This document shows positions 10,961 to 19,009 of a stretch of DNA of 30,631 nt, piece by piece. The position numbers were made by a program, and so were the translations under genes. A model generated the notes under the pieces. That model had not been told where the DNA came from. It ran no database searches and saw only the letters and a program-made list of their open reading frames with translations. Every line of letters starts with the position of its first letter. Position 1 is the stretch's first letter. The DNA comes from Hydnum rufescens UP504 (Eukaryota > Basidiomycota > Agaricomycetes > Cantharellales > Hydnaceae), in assembly GCA_014904985.1 (NCBI GenBank), contig MU129289.1:1-30631 (forward strand). Direction: 5' to 3'.

Positions 10961-11439
10961 TGTGCTGAAGTGTGCTTGTATTTAACCCATGTCTGAGACA
11001 CTGGTGTGGGGTCAGACAGGGGCTAAAGTGTACCACAGTGATACCCAGATTTAGAGTCAGGGATTGCTTTGTTGCCACTATTGTATCCCAAATATAGAAA
11101 TTATAGAAATCAACCCAATATGGATATTGACCCAGTACAGATATCAACCCAATATGGAAACCATCCTAAATAGGATATGATTGGATTCAAACCTTTCAAG
11201 TACCCAACTGAACCCTTGGACAATATTGGAATAATAGAGGTTAACATAGCTTGATGCAATGGCCAGGATTGATGCATCAACTACAGTAATGGTAACTTAC
11301 TGTAATCTTTGCAAAGCTCTGACAGTAACTTACCATTTCTAATGCAAAAAGGCTACAGCATCAGGTGGGTCATATAGGCCACTGACTTGCTCTCATCTAT
11401 GCTCTGGATTTGTGCGATGACTTTTAGACCTGAACATAG
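10961..11439. other. Intergenic stretch with a short imperfect repeat
   Basis: Between about 11108 and 11165 the word CAACCCAATATGGA and variants recur about every 20 bases. GGTAACTTACTG at about 11290 and CAGTAACTTACC at about 11324 form a loose inverted pair. No gene is supported. Confidence 0.5.
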
Positions 11440-12407
11440 TCAGTGTAGTGCCAGGGCAGCCAGTTGTGAGATCTTATTCTCTGAGGCAACTCTGGCTTCC
11501 AAATGTATGGATAGTACATTACTGGGGTCAAATTGATAAGGGTCCAGGACAGTTAGGAAGTAGTGTCTAGCCATTTTGGCAGCAGAATCCTGTAGGATCT
11601 GGCCACACTGCAGTAGGGTAAGACAGAACTCTATGTCAGGTTTGTAAATGGTTGCCAGACCCAGTTGGTCCACTCATACGATAGTGTTAGTGAAGGCTGG
11701 GGATTCCACGTTGAGGTTGTATGCCAGATGGTACAATGATGGGTTAATCAGATGTATGTCGGCAGCTGCATTGACTCCTTGTTCATGCTGGATGGAGTTG
11801 GCTATGGATACTAGTAGGGTCCTGCAATGCAGCATTTCCTGATCAACTGGCTCAACGTTTGTACAAGCCTTGTTATTTAAGGATGGAGTTCCCTCAGAGG
11901 GCATGGACATGATTGCCAAAATATCGTGTCAAGAGTCCCTAGGTGTGTTCTGGGACATGGGCATAATGTATCCTCGACATGAGGAGGAAGGTTTGGAGGT
12001 TGAAGGGGATTCCTTGAGTAAGGTTCCAACCTTGCCTGGCCACAAGCTCAAGGTGGCCTGCCATGTTAGATGGCCCAGTTTCCATGCAGTACTTGTGAGG
12101 CTTGAGGCTGTGGAACCAGAACTGGAAATAGACTCAGGTCCAGGCTCTATCTCTTGGGCCCAGACATGACCTGAAGTCATGTAGTTCTTTTTTGGGGGAG
12201 TGTCCACCCTCTTGAGGTATCCACCCTATGCGAGAGGGGGCTAGGCATCATTGCAATGAAATCCCTAAGAGCTTGGTCAAGGCCAGAAGAGATGAGTACA
12301 GAACCCAGTGGTTGGGTTCTTACACACTCCACCAATGTTAGTTCAGTCATGTCCAAACTAAGATCATGATGATGCATGACTAAAGGAGGGGGTTGAGTGG
12401 TAGACAC
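11440..12407 (-). pseudogene. U1 family protein, copy 1 (unrecognised)
   Basis: I do not recognise this family, but it is present at least twice in the window. On the minus strand, 12407-12177 encodes DMTELTLVECVRT followed by SPLSHRVDTSR. 12207-11929 is Ser/Pro-rich in another frame. 11919-11440 encodes a compact segment: INPSLYHLAYNLNVESPAF, then VDQLGLATIYKPDIE and LTLLQCGQILQDSA. Copy 2 at 26385-27782 has the identical DMTELTLVECVRT, two VDTSRRVATPL motifs, and an alignable block with LxYxLxVxSxxFxN, YKxD and QCxxIL spacing. Frameshifts near 12180 and 11920 and a TAG between the last two pieces break this copy. The order of conserved pieces is the same in both copies, so it is a real decayed gene rather than chance open frames. 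Confidence 0.5.
12194..12247 (-). repeat. VDTSRR-type motif repeat, copy 1
   Basis: About 54 bp sharing GGGGAGT, CCACC, CTTGAGGTATCCACCC and an AGGGGGCTAGGCA-type end with 27203-27255 and 27343-27396. On the minus strand it encodes PSPLSxRVDTSR-like peptide followed by a Pro/Lys-rich stretch. Confidence 0.75.
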
Positions 12408-12464
12408 ACCATAGATACATCAAAACACTGTGAAAGGTGGATATGGGCAATGTATCACCATCTG

Positions 12465-12575
12465 TTCAAGTATTAATTACATAATATAATATTAGATATT
12501 ACATAATTCCTCACAAATAGCAATTATAATATTTAATATATAATATTATTTAATTACAATTATCATATCAATGGC
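12465..12575. other. Very AT-rich block left of the array
   Basis: Almost pure A/T sequence with TAATATAATATTA-type words. It marks the left edge of the intron-like hairpin array. No function can be assigned. Confidence 0.6.
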
Positions 12576-13384
12576 TAGTGGAATATCCACCATATCCACT
12601 CCCTGCAGGTGCAGGGAGCATACTAGAAAGACCAGAACCACATACCTGACCAAAGGCCCCCAAAATATGGGGGGCTTTGCATGCAGGTCTTCATTTTGCT
12701 GGGATTCCACTTGGTCATGCGAGATTTCCAGCGGCTGTGCACATTCCATGTTGGAGCTCCGTGATCCTCAGTGGCTATGTGTTGTTATTGCATGTGGGAT
12801 TTCATTTGCAATCTTGTTGGGTGGGTGTGCATGCAGGGGGCTAGAATAGCACATAATAATCTTAGTAAAAAAAGACTCACCAGATAACACCACACTGCCG
12901 CAGTGGGTGTGGTGCTGCACCTATCCGCCATCACATGTGTTCAGGGGCTGGGCACACGCAGGGGTGGTCATATTCAGCGGTTGTGTGTCTTGGTCTTTTT
13001 GTGGTCATTGGTGTTCACATCGGGTGGGCCTTTGCATAGGGAGGGGGAACCTAGAATAATGAATAATATTAGATGCAGCACCAAAAGAACAGCTGAAGCT
13101 GCTCTTTTGGCACCATTGTTGCTGCTGTAATGAAAAACTCATGAGGGAATACCACATCTGCTGCAGCAGGTGTGGTACTGTGTTTTACCTTGTGTTGCAG
13201 GTTGAGGGGACTTGGGGCTATGTTCTTGGGTTTGGTCTTGACTGCTGCATGTTGTTATTTCATGCCGGGCTTCATTTGCAATCTCATGGGGTGGGTCTTC
13301 ATGCAGGGGAGGGGGACCTACAATAGCAAATAATAACATGAGTAAAAAAAAAAGATATAGTGCCAAATGAGCAGCATATACTGC

Positions 13385-13675
13385 TGTCAGGGTGACACTG
13401 CCATTGAAGCCACAAACAGAAAGAGGAAAGAGATTAATTAACCACATGCTATCACAGTGGGAATCCTGAGTATACACCACACAACAAGGGACACACAAGT
13501 CTTGCACCTATCGCAGTGGGAATCCTGAGAGATTGAAACTGGTGATCCCCAACTGTGAAGGGCTATAAATACTATTTCCTGCACACAGCCTCCAGCCTTC
13601 CAGAGCCTTCTGCCAGCTCCACAGCCCATCAGTCAGCCTCCACAGCCACCATCACTAAGCCTCACTAAGCTGACA
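13385..13675 (+). mobile_element. Weak candidate for a short LTR-like insertion
   Basis: This segment begins TGTCAG and ends CTGACA and interrupts a dyad-2 unit of the left array. It includes CTATAAATAC at 13561-13570, a good TATA box on +, followed by a pyrimidine-rich leader. GCAGTGGGAATCCTGAG occurs twice (about 13454 and 13513). The flanking 5-mers (ACTGC and CAGCC) do not match, so the LTR call is weak. A plain promoter is the alternative. Confidence 0.25.
13561..13570 (+). promoter_or_regulatory. TATA box on + without an intact downstream gene
   Basis: CTATAAATAC is followed within about 30 bp by a C/A-rich segment typical of fungal transcription starts. The first downstream ATG (about 13682) opens only a two-codon frame (ATG-TTA-TGA). 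It may belong to a transposable-element promoter. Confidence 0.4.
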
Positions 13676-13741
13676 CAGCCATGTTATGAATCCTGTGCGC
13701 ACCTCCACATGGCTATGCCCCAACTTCCATATGTATCCCCC

Positions 13742-14119
13742 TTAGTGAATGCACTTCCAAGGCAGTGTATGCCTGGGTACTCCAAAGGTGTCCAAAGTGT
13801 CGAAGGACTGTAATGATGTGGATGGAGTACAGATTGGGACAGGTGATGTGGATTCAGGGACTGGGGGCAGAGGAGGAGGAGGGGGAGTCTGGATTGGCAA
13901 CTCCATGGACTCACGTGGGGAGTGAGGGAATGACAGGTGCTGAAAAGGGTGCCAATGCTGCCACTGGTTGACTACCCAGCCCATAGCCTGCTGGCCGAGG
14001 CCCGATAGAATGAGGGCAATAATAATAAGAGAAATGCCAATAATGGCAAGGATGACAATAACCCCCTTAGTGAATGGAGGGAGAGAGGACACAAGAGCAT
14101 TTGAAGAAGTAGGTGCCAT
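13742..14119 (-). CDS. Small single-pass membrane protein, unrecognised
   Basis: A 125-codon intact frame. After a short polar N-terminus (SSNALVSSLPPFTKG) comes one strongly hydrophobic helix at residues 19-41 (VIVILAIIGISLIIIALIL), then a short amphipathic part with two Trp (GWVVNQWQHW). The tail from about residue 75 is Pro-rich (a run of five Pro, then LPPVPES) and Ser/Thr-rich. There is no signal-peptidase-like site, so a membrane-anchored protein with one exposed Pro-rich tail is the simplest reading. The ATG follows a 5' splice site of the array on the same strand (GTGAGT starting at 14240) and an ATCAG about 34 bases upstream of it. The array unit could therefore supply a 5'-UTR intron; that is inference. 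It lacks the stops that spoil neighbouring genes, which makes it the best candidate for an expressed gene here. Function unknown. Confidence 0.5.
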   Translation of the reverse strand: MAPTSSNALVSSLPPFTKGVIVILAIIGISLIIIALILSGLGQQAMGWVVNQWQHWHPFQHLSFPHSPRESMELPIQTPPPPPLPPVPESTSPVPICTPSTSLQSFDTLDTFGVPRHTLPWKCIH

Positions 14120-14617
14120 ATGATAGAGTTGATGAAGAATGATACTCTGATGGGTAAGTCCTTAGGCAGAAGCAAATGTCAATTTGATCCTGACAACTGC
14201 TCTTTTGGCACCATTGTACATATGGTAATCAAAAACTCACCAGATGTAACCACACCCACTGCAGCGGGTGTGTAGTACCTTGTTTTATCTGTTGTTGTGT
14301 GGGGGCATGTGGGGTTTTGTGTGGAGGTGAGCCTGTGTTAATTTTCAGGTGGCTGTTGCAGGTTTTGTATTGTTGTTGTTCAGGTCGGAAGTGAAAACCT
14401 TAAACCTAGAATGGGAATAATATTGTACATTAGTGAGAATGTTAAAGGAGTGCAAAAAGGGCACTGAAAGGTGCCCTTCTTGCATGGCTGTATATAGTAA
14501 GAAGGAACTCACATATATGACCACACACCCGCTGTGGTGGGTGTGTGGTCCTGCTCTATTTCCTTGGGATCCTGTGTTATATATGAATGAGAGAGCTTAG
14601 GTAAGCCTCAAAACAAA

Positions 14618-15177
14618 CCACTCAATGCCAGGACTTTCCAGACTTGAAAGAGCACCCAATTAGAGGGCAGTACAAAGCTCATATGGACAGATGATAAATA
14701 CCTAAATGTAAAATGAATAATAAATACTAAATATTTGTCTAAGACAAGGGAAGAAAAGAGTGATAGTCAGTTGAATTGCACTAAGGCACCAAATGCAAGG
14801 CAGAATGAGGTGACTTCCATGCATTATAATTGGCCCAAATTAGAGTATCTTGGTGGCATGTATGTATATGGCATGGGCGATGAAGTAAATTGGATGATTG
14901 GGCCAATTTACTTCATCGCCCATGCAATATACATACATGCCACCAAGATACTCTAATTTGGGCCAATTATAATGCATGGAAGTCACCTCATTCTGCCTTG
15001 CCTTTGGTGCCTTAGTGCAATTCAACTGACTATCACTCTTTTCTTCCCTTGTCTTAGACAAATATTTAGTATTTATTATTTATTTTACATTTATGTGTTT
15101 ATTATCTGTCCATATGAGCTTTGTACTGCCCTCTAATTGGGCACTCTTTTGAGTCCAGAAAGTCCTGGCATTGAGTA
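14618..15177. repeat. 560-bp near-perfect palindrome at the array centre
   Basis: The arms 14618-14893 and 14902-15177 are reverse complements with an 8-nt spacer (14894-14901). Near the centre I count only single mismatches, for example at about 14870 and 14804. Mismatches rise toward the ends, but pairing persists to CACTCAATGCCAGGAC on the left. The same 73-codon frame opens on each strand through the palindrome (14735-14956 + and 14840-15061 -), which is a mirror effect rather than two genes. The arm ends are AT-rich (AATAATAAATACTAAATATT). Array units face away from it on both sides at similar distances, about 70 and 50 bp. Confidence 0.92.
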
Positions 15178-15228
15178 GGATCTAGAGATTTACTCAACAT
15201 CAAGGTGCCCAAAGTAACCACAACACAG

Positions 15229-17175
15229 TGCCACACACCCACCTGGCAGGTGTGTGGCATTATTAGGTGAGTTCTTTTTAAGGGGTGTGGCACAATGCCA
15301 AAAGAGCAGCAACCCACTGCTCTTTTGGTGTTGTTTGAATTTTTTTCTTTACTGACATATTTATTATTATAGGTTTATTCTCCCTCTGCAAAACCCCATG
15401 CGAAGAATGTTCAGACAAGACCCAGGGCAAAATACAGGGACATGCGCAGCTACACAAGACCCCACACCAACGACCAAGCACAGGAACCACACACCCGCTG
15501 CGGCAGGTGTGTGATAATATTAGGTGAGTTTTGGAGTACAGTATGGCATCAAAAGAGCAGCACCAGCTGCTCTTTTGGCACTGCTTGTGGTTTTTTTTTT
15601 TTTCACTAATGTATCATTTGCTATTCTAGGTTCCTTTTCCCTATGCGAAATACCACCCAAAGCCAGCATAGAGGAGGCCCGAGGCAAAATACTGACGTAC
15701 ACAGCCACACACCCCCAAACACCTGCAGTGACCAATTAAGTATGATACCACACACCCACTCCGGTGAGTGTGTGGTACTATTAAGTGAGTCTTCCTTTAC
15801 AGGGTGTTAGTATGGCGCCAAAAGAGCAGCAGCTCTTTTGGTGCCACCTGCATCTCTCTTTTTTTTTTTTACTAATCTATTCACTACTCTAGGCACCTTT
15901 TTCCACTGCAAAACCCCCCCAAAGCCAGCACAGATGAAGGCCAAGGTGAAATATGGATGTATACAGGCACCCAAAAGCCTAGCCCCTAAACACATACAAT
16001 GACTGCCACAATGAGTTAAATACAATACCACACACCCGCTGTGGCAGGTGTGTGGTATTATTTGGTGAGTTTTCCTTGTACTACAATGCCAAAAGAGCAG
16101 CATCAGCTGCTCTTTTGGCATTGCTTGGATTATTTTTTTAATATTAACATGCTCATTTTTCTAGGTCCTTCCTTCTACTGCGAAACCCCACCCACCTGAA
16201 GAATACATAGACAAGGCCCAGGGTGAAATGTGGGCATGCACAGCCACCCAAGACCCCAACCCTCAAGTCCTCAAGTATCTGCAACCTACATGACCATGAA
16301 TCGAATATGGTGCCACATGCCCACTTTGGTGGGTGTGTGGCACTATTAGGTGAGTTTGTTACATCATGCAGTGTACCACAATGGCAAAAGAGCAGCACCA
16401 GCTGCTCTTTTGGCATTGCCTTTAGGTTTTTTTTTCTCTTTCACTAATGCATTCCCTAGTCTAGGTACCTTCTCCCATTGTGGAACCCCACCTGAAGCAG
16501 CACAGATGAGGCACTAGATGAAATATGGACATACACAGCCATGTGAAAGCCCAGCCCCTGAATGCCCGCAATGCAATTAACTATGACACCACACACCTGC
16601 TCCGGTGGGTGTGTGGTAGTATTAAGTGAGTCATTCTTTATGGGGTGTAGTACAGTGCCAAAAGAGCAGCAGCTCTTTTGGTGCCACCTCCATCTCTTTT
16701 TTTGTTTTTACTAATCTATTCGCTACTCTAGGTGCCTTTTTCCACTGTGAAACCACCCCCCCCCAAAGCTAGCACAGATGAAGGCCAAGACGAAATACAG
16801 ATGTACACAGGCACCTGAAAGCCCAGCCCCCGAACACCTGCAATCACTGCCACAACAAGTTAAATACAATACCACACACCTGCTGCGGCAGGTGTGTGGT
16901 ATTATTTGGTGAGTTTTCCATGTACTACAATGCCAAAAGAGCAGCATCAGCTGTGCTTTTGGCATTGCTTGGATTCTTTTTTGTTATTAACATCCTCATT
17001 ATTCTAGGTTCCTTCTACTGCGGAACCCCACCCTCCTGAAAAATGCACAGACAAGACCCAGGTGAAATATGGGCATGTGTGCAGCCATGCACGACCCCAA
17101 TGCCCAACTGTCCCCACTGAATACAATGATGCCTCAAGTATGGTGCCACACACCCACCAAAGTGGGTGTGTGGCA
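15229..17175 (+). repeat. Dyad 1 series: covarying stem just before each 5' splice site
   Basis: Copies start near 15229, 15487, 15750, 16028, 16310, 16588, 16869 and 17144. The outer stem is CCACACACC with GGTGTGTGG. Three copies are perfect or nearly so with different base pairs at the same inner positions: 16869 uses TG against CA, 17144 uses CA against TG, and 30491 (other array) uses CG against CG. The second outer pair also alternates as A-T (15750, 16028, 16869) or G-C (15229, 16310, 17144). The loop is 2-4 nt. Confidence 0.8.
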
Positions 17176-17490
17176 ATATTAGAGAGTTTTTTTTTTATTA
17201 TGGTGGGTATGATGATGCCAAAAGAGCAGCACAAGCTGCTCTTTTGGTGTTGTCCTCTTCTTTTTTTTTCTTTACTAATGCCTTATCATTCTAGGTACCT
17301 CCACTGTGCGATACCCCACCTGATGAGGTTTGGGATGAACATGAACATGCACAGCCACCCAGGCCCTGAACCTGCATGACAATGAACTAAATACAGGACC
17401 ACACACCCACTGCAGCAGGTGTGGCAATACCTTGTAAGTTTCTCTTTACAACATGCCAGAAGAGCAGCAACTGCTGCTCTTCTGGCACTG
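15300..17490 (+). repeat. Dyad 2 series: hairpin inside each intron-like segment
   Basis: The stem GCCAAAAGAGCAGC / GCTGCTCTTTTGGC occurs near 15303, 15545, 15813, 16087, 16382, 16655, 16929, 17216 and 17454. Loops vary (ATCA, ACCA, ACAA, AACCCA, or nearly none) while stems stay paired. At 17454 the stem has changed on both sides (CCAGAAGAGC with GCTCTTCTGG). In the left arm at 14455-14485 the stem is different but still paired (GGGCAC with GTGCCC and flanking Cs and Gs). Confidence 0.85.
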
Positions 17491-17524
17491 CTTTTTTTTT
17501 TATTAACTAACATATTATTGGTAG

Positions 17525-17980
17525 ATCACCCCCTGCATGAAGGCCTGCCTGATGAGAGCACGAAAACCCCCCACCCAAAATATGGATGCACAAAGACTGG
17601 GCCCAAGGGCCCAACCTTGATTATATGGAACCTGTACAACGACAAAACAAATATGGCATGAATCACCAGAGACAGGCTGGGCAAGCCCAATCCAGGTGCA
17701 GCAGGCCTTTCTCCATATGACTTCATTTTTTTTTGTAAATATGACTTTGTTTTTTTTTGTAATAAGAAATAACTCTTGACATAGCTCAGCAGCAAAGTGA
17801 GTGCCAAAAAAGGAAACCTGCATTGTTTCTGGCATGTATCAGGTCTTACCGATAAATATTCCCTATCAGGAAGGTGACATAAGCTATTGAAAGGGATTGT
17901 TTGATCCCGGCTCAGTTGAGTTCTGCTTTTGGAAAGAGTGACAGTATAAGGAGTGCTGAAAAGACCCAATGTTGTGTGAG
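17525..17980. other. Diverged array tail and poly-T tracts
   Basis: The last unit trails into sequence with two T-rich runs (about 17726 and 17750). GATGCACAAAGACTGGG still resembles the inter-intron segments. No supported gene. Confidence 0.5.
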
Positions 17981-18055
17981 ATCTCCATGGTCTAGTGGGT
18001 TGAGGGTGTAAGTCAGATAATTGAGAGGTTGAGGGCTCAAACCCAGCCTTAATTT
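17981..18055 (+). mobile_element. tRNA-derived element (SINE-head-like) with pol III boxes
   Basis: A box A match, TGGTCTAGTGG (17988-17998), and a box B match, GGCTCAAACCC (18034-18044), are spaced like a tRNA promoter. The T-stem keeps only three of five pairs and the acceptor arms (ATCTCCA and the sequence after 18047) do not pair. It is therefore not a working tRNA, but a tRNA pseudogene or the head of a SINE. Its reverse-strand translation GFEPSTSQLSDLHP is a peptide artefact of such elements. Confidence 0.55.
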
Positions 18056-18099
18056 TACAATGCATTCCTCGCCCATTAGACCTTGTGATGTATCAGTTA

Positions 18100-18542
18100 C
18101 CTTTAACTCTTGGAGAGATGTGTTACAGAGAGTGATACATCACCCATTTCTGGGAGTTATGGGCAGTTGATTAATCACTGGTATGTCTACTGGTGGGGGG
18201 TTCTGGACTAGGCTTACAACAGTGACTGTCATCCAACAGAGTTGGAATCGGACTGGAAGGAAGAGTGGGTCAACTAGGAACAGTTGGACAAGGGTTATCT
18301 GTTGAGGCAGTCAGACTTCCAGATGTGACAGGGTTGAAGATGTTCATAGAGGAGGTCATGCAGTGCGTAGGTCACAGTGTACAGTTCCATACACTGTGGT
18401 TTTAGCAGACTGAGTGAACAGAAAAAAGATACATTTGGGATGACCTGGATTGGCTACTAGACTGCTACACTATTAAGTAAGCAGAAGTTAGCTAAACCCA
18501 GGGCAGCACCAAACTCCCTGTGGGAGAAGCTTTCCACCAGTT
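18100..18542 (-). pseudogene. U1-type gene start, copy 3 (partial)
   Basis: The minus-strand sequence from 18542 down to about 18250 aligns with the 5' end of U1 copy 2. It begins with the same 42-bp leader, then keeps AAAAGATACATT-like, CACAGTGT-like and GTCATA-like landmarks in the same order. The frame from about 18361 reads MTSSMNIFNPVTSGS with the Ser/Pro-rich style of U1, then a stop at about 18268 and another near 18170. No U1 core follows, because the tRNA-like element and array tail come next. This copy is truncated. Confidence 0.4.
18501..18542 (-). repeat. 42-bp leader repeat, copy 1
   Basis: Matches 27936-27977 at 41 of 42 positions; the only difference is T/C in AAGCTTTCC versus AAGCTTCCC. 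It precedes both U1 copies on -, so it may be a promoter or leader segment. Confidence 0.85.
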
Positions 18543-19009
18543 GTGGGGGAAAGGAGTAAGAAGGAAATAAAGGAGGGAAATGAGTATATACACAAGTTTA
18601 TGAGTCGTCAGTGAAACCATGTGCCTGCTGGGCTTACACACCACTAACACTTTCATGTCATCATTTCATCTAGGTGTTTGGCTAGGATCTTCCATCATTA
18701 CAACAAACCGACTACATGGAACTGTATTCTTGATTGTGGTGGAGCAAGGGGCTACACATCCCTGTAAGATGTCCTCACACCATCCTGGTTGTTCAAATGT
18801 CCAGGGGGGGACTGTCCTGACAAGTCTGGTTACAAAATCTGGTGGCGGTGAATTCACCCTCTTGTAAGCTCCACCTAGGTAGGTGATCCCCTTTTTTTCA
18901 AGCTAGAAGGGAGGGTCTGGTCCCACAAGGGTTCCATTTGTTTCCTGGAGGTGAGCCTAGTGACAATATGTTTGCACTGGCCCAAAAACTTGATTCAGCT
19001 AAGGTGAAA
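18543..19009. other. Unassigned stretch between U1 copy 3 and the C2-like block
   Basis: Contains a small minus-strand frame at 18666-18857 (VRTVPPWTFEQPGWCED) and a plus-strand frame at 18619-18867. Neither shows a recognisable domain. Confidence 0.35.

Larger units (their letters stand above)
12590..14560 (-). repeat. Left arm of intron-like double-hairpin array (minus orientation)
   Basis: Read on the minus strand, this arm repeats the unit seen on + in the right arm: dyad 1 (ACCACACCC/GGGTGTGGT class), then GTGAGT, dyad 2 (GCCAAAAGAGC/GCTCTTTTGGC class), T-rich tract, ACTAAT or ACTAAG, and TTCTAG. Intron-like segments run from 14512 down to 14406 (107 nt), from 13140 down to 13051 (5' end decayed to ATGAGT), and as a 40-nt minimal form from 12880 down to 12841 that lacks dyad 2. 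A fourth, starting at 14240, leads into the membrane-protein gene. A fifth keeps its 3' part at about 13370-13319 (T-rich tract and TTGTAG) but has lost its 5' side to inserted sequence. Dyad 1 copies lie near 12890-12914, 13162-13190, 14250-14280 and 14518-14549. CTCCCTGCA/TGCAGGGAG at about 12600 forms another small dyad. Confidence 0.75.
15178..17524 (+). repeat. Right arm of intron-like double-hairpin array (plus orientation)
   Basis: Nine units on +. Intron-like segments: 15267-15372, 15524-15629, 15785-15892, 16065-16164, 16350-16464, 16626-16731, 16909-17007, one ending at 17294 whose 5' site is mutated (AGAGAGT), and 17434-17524. Seven of the eight intact 5' ends read GTGAGT and the last GTAAGT. 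Most are preceded by ATTAG, ATTAA or TTTG. Branch-like ACTAAT, ATTAAC or ACTAAC and CTAG or GTAG ends follow. Lengths are 91-115 nt, longer than the 53-65 nt introns of the KDZ genes. Segments between them are 151, 155, 172, 185, 161 and 177 nt, not consistently multiples of three, and carry stops, so a protein-coding exon series is unlikely. The inter-intron segments share GAAACCCCACC, GAAATATGGACATACACAGCCAC-like words and a terminal dyad 1. Confidence 0.85.

Noticed and set aside
14735..15061. Two nearly identical 73-codon frames on opposite strands
   Set aside because: They are the two arms of one palindrome read outwards. The frames are a mirror effect and show no domain.
15300..17490. 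CRISPR array
   Set aside because: The repeats are diverged palindromes spaced 240-290 bp apart with related, not unique, sequence between them, in a eukaryotic setting.
15267..17524. A protein-coding gene with many repeated exons
   Set aside because: The inter-intron lengths (151, 155, 172, 185, 161, 177) do not share a phase and all frames contain stops.
17981..18055. Functional tRNA gene
   Set aside because: The T-stem has mismatches and the acceptor arms do not pair.
17526..18065. 179-codon minus-strand protein
   Set aside because: Part of it (GFEPSTSQLSDLHP) is the reverse reading of the tRNA-like element and the rest covers poly-T runs. It is an artefact.
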